The translations under genes were made by a program, and so were the position numbers. This document shows positions 6,014-6,273 of a DNA stretch of 6,273 nt, piece after piece (position 1 is the first letter of the stretch; each line of letters begins with the position of its first letter). The stretch is from contig JACZXM010000198.1 of the NCBI GenBank assembly GCA_022571615.1, positions 1 through 6,273 of the forward strand, written 5' to 3'. Source of the DNA: Acidobacteriota bacterium. GTDB lineage: Bacteria; Acidobacteriota; UBA890; WLXD01. The notes below the pieces were generated by a model. That model saw only the letters and a list, made by a program, of their open reading frames with translations. It had not been told where the DNA came from and made no database searches.

Positions 6014-6273
6014 ATGCGCAGGAAGCTGTTCCTGGCCTTGCTCGCCATGGCCGCTACGGCGAGCCCTCTGGAATCATCGCTCGCCTTGAGCCCTTCCCCA
6101 TCTCCCGAGCACTTCGACTTCGCGGCATGGCTTGGCGGGCCCGCTCGAATGCTCCTGGTCGCCGAGGAGATCGATATCGTCAACCGGATCGCGGGCTCCG
6201 ATCTCGAGCGCGAGTTCGTCGACTGGTTCTGGCGACGCCGGGATCCGGATCCCGCCACCCTGCTCAACGAGTT
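6014..6273 (+). CDS. Exported GWxTD-domain-like protein, 3' partial
   Basis: 86 codons are visible before the right edge. The protein opens with a signal peptide: MRRK, then a hydrophobic stretch LFLALLAMAATA, then a small-residue region that could be cleaved near SLA or shortly before. A Ser/Pro spacer follows. The mature part includes AEEIDIVNRI and LEREFVDWFWRRRDPDPATLLNE. The pattern of an early acidic helix, then E-R-E-x-F-hydrophobic-x-x-F/W-W-x-x-R-D-P-D-P, then N-E is typical of the N-terminal region of GWxTD-domain proteins, which are of unknown function and usually found in the cell envelope. The GWxTD motif itself would lie beyond the edge, so assignment rests on this N-terminal pattern. 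It is separated from the upstream operon by 280 non-coding bases and probably has its own promoter. Confidence 0.7.
   Translation, partial: MRRKLFLALLAMAATASPLESSLALSPSPSPEHFDFAAWLGGPARMLLVAEEIDIVNRIAGSDLEREFVDWFWRRRDPDPATLLNE

Noticed and set aside
5938..6267. Minus-strand open frame of 109 codons at the right end
   Set aside because: It overlaps the plus-strand gene that has a signal peptide, a strong ribosome binding site and family-like motifs. It is a shadow.

Overview
The window is GC-rich bacterial DNA with one long block of plus-strand genes. It looks like most of an aerobic, CoA-dependent anthranilate (2-aminobenzoate) degradation operon, followed by the start of an unrelated gene. 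The best-recognised gene is a two-domain flavoenzyme (3385-5733). It joins an FAD aromatic-acyl-CoA monooxygenase to an Old Yellow Enzyme-type FMN reductase, the architecture of 2-aminobenzoyl-CoA monooxygenase/reductase (ABM/R) described from Azoarcus evansii. The last gene (from 6014) resembles GWxTD-domain exported proteins, which I associate with Acidobacteriota, Gemmatimonadota, Myxococcota and similar lineages rather than Azoarcus. The host is therefore probably a high-GC environmental bacterium of that kind, but this is an inference from one partial gene.

Layout: 1-644 is a creatininase-family amidohydrolase cut by the left edge; 641-1429 is a short-chain dehydrogenase; 1426-1875 is a Rid (YjgF/YER057c/UK114) family protein. 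These three are joined by ATGA stop/start overlaps. A 200-bp gap follows and is almost filled by one imperfect palindrome (1874-2044). Then come a crotonase (enoyl-CoA hydratase family, 2076-2942), a truncated acyl-CoA dehydrogenase N-terminus (2939-3304, TTG start overlapping the crotonase stop), and the ABM/R-like gene. A non-coding stretch (5734-6013) contains a very AT-rich island with a candidate promoter and then a GC-rich segment with alternative hairpins. The GWxTD-like gene starts at 6014 behind a strong ribosome binding site and runs off the right edge.

Proposed pathway (inference from known families): an acyl-CoA ligase outside the window makes 2-aminobenzoyl-CoA. The ABM/R hydroxylates and partly reduces the ring to a non-aromatic amino-oxo-cyclohexene carboxyl-CoA, which is an enamine. 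The Rid protein could help hydrolyse the enamine/imine and release ammonia. The crotonase could then open the resulting beta-oxo ring, and the SDR would act on a hydroxy or oxo acyl-CoA downstream. The creatininase-family enzyme has no assigned step.

Points for a second look: the 171-bp palindrome inside the operon, the truncated acyl-CoA dehydrogenase, the loss of canonical catalytic residues in both the Rid and crotonase proteins, the creatininase-family lead gene, and the AT-rich island with switch-like hairpins before the last gene.
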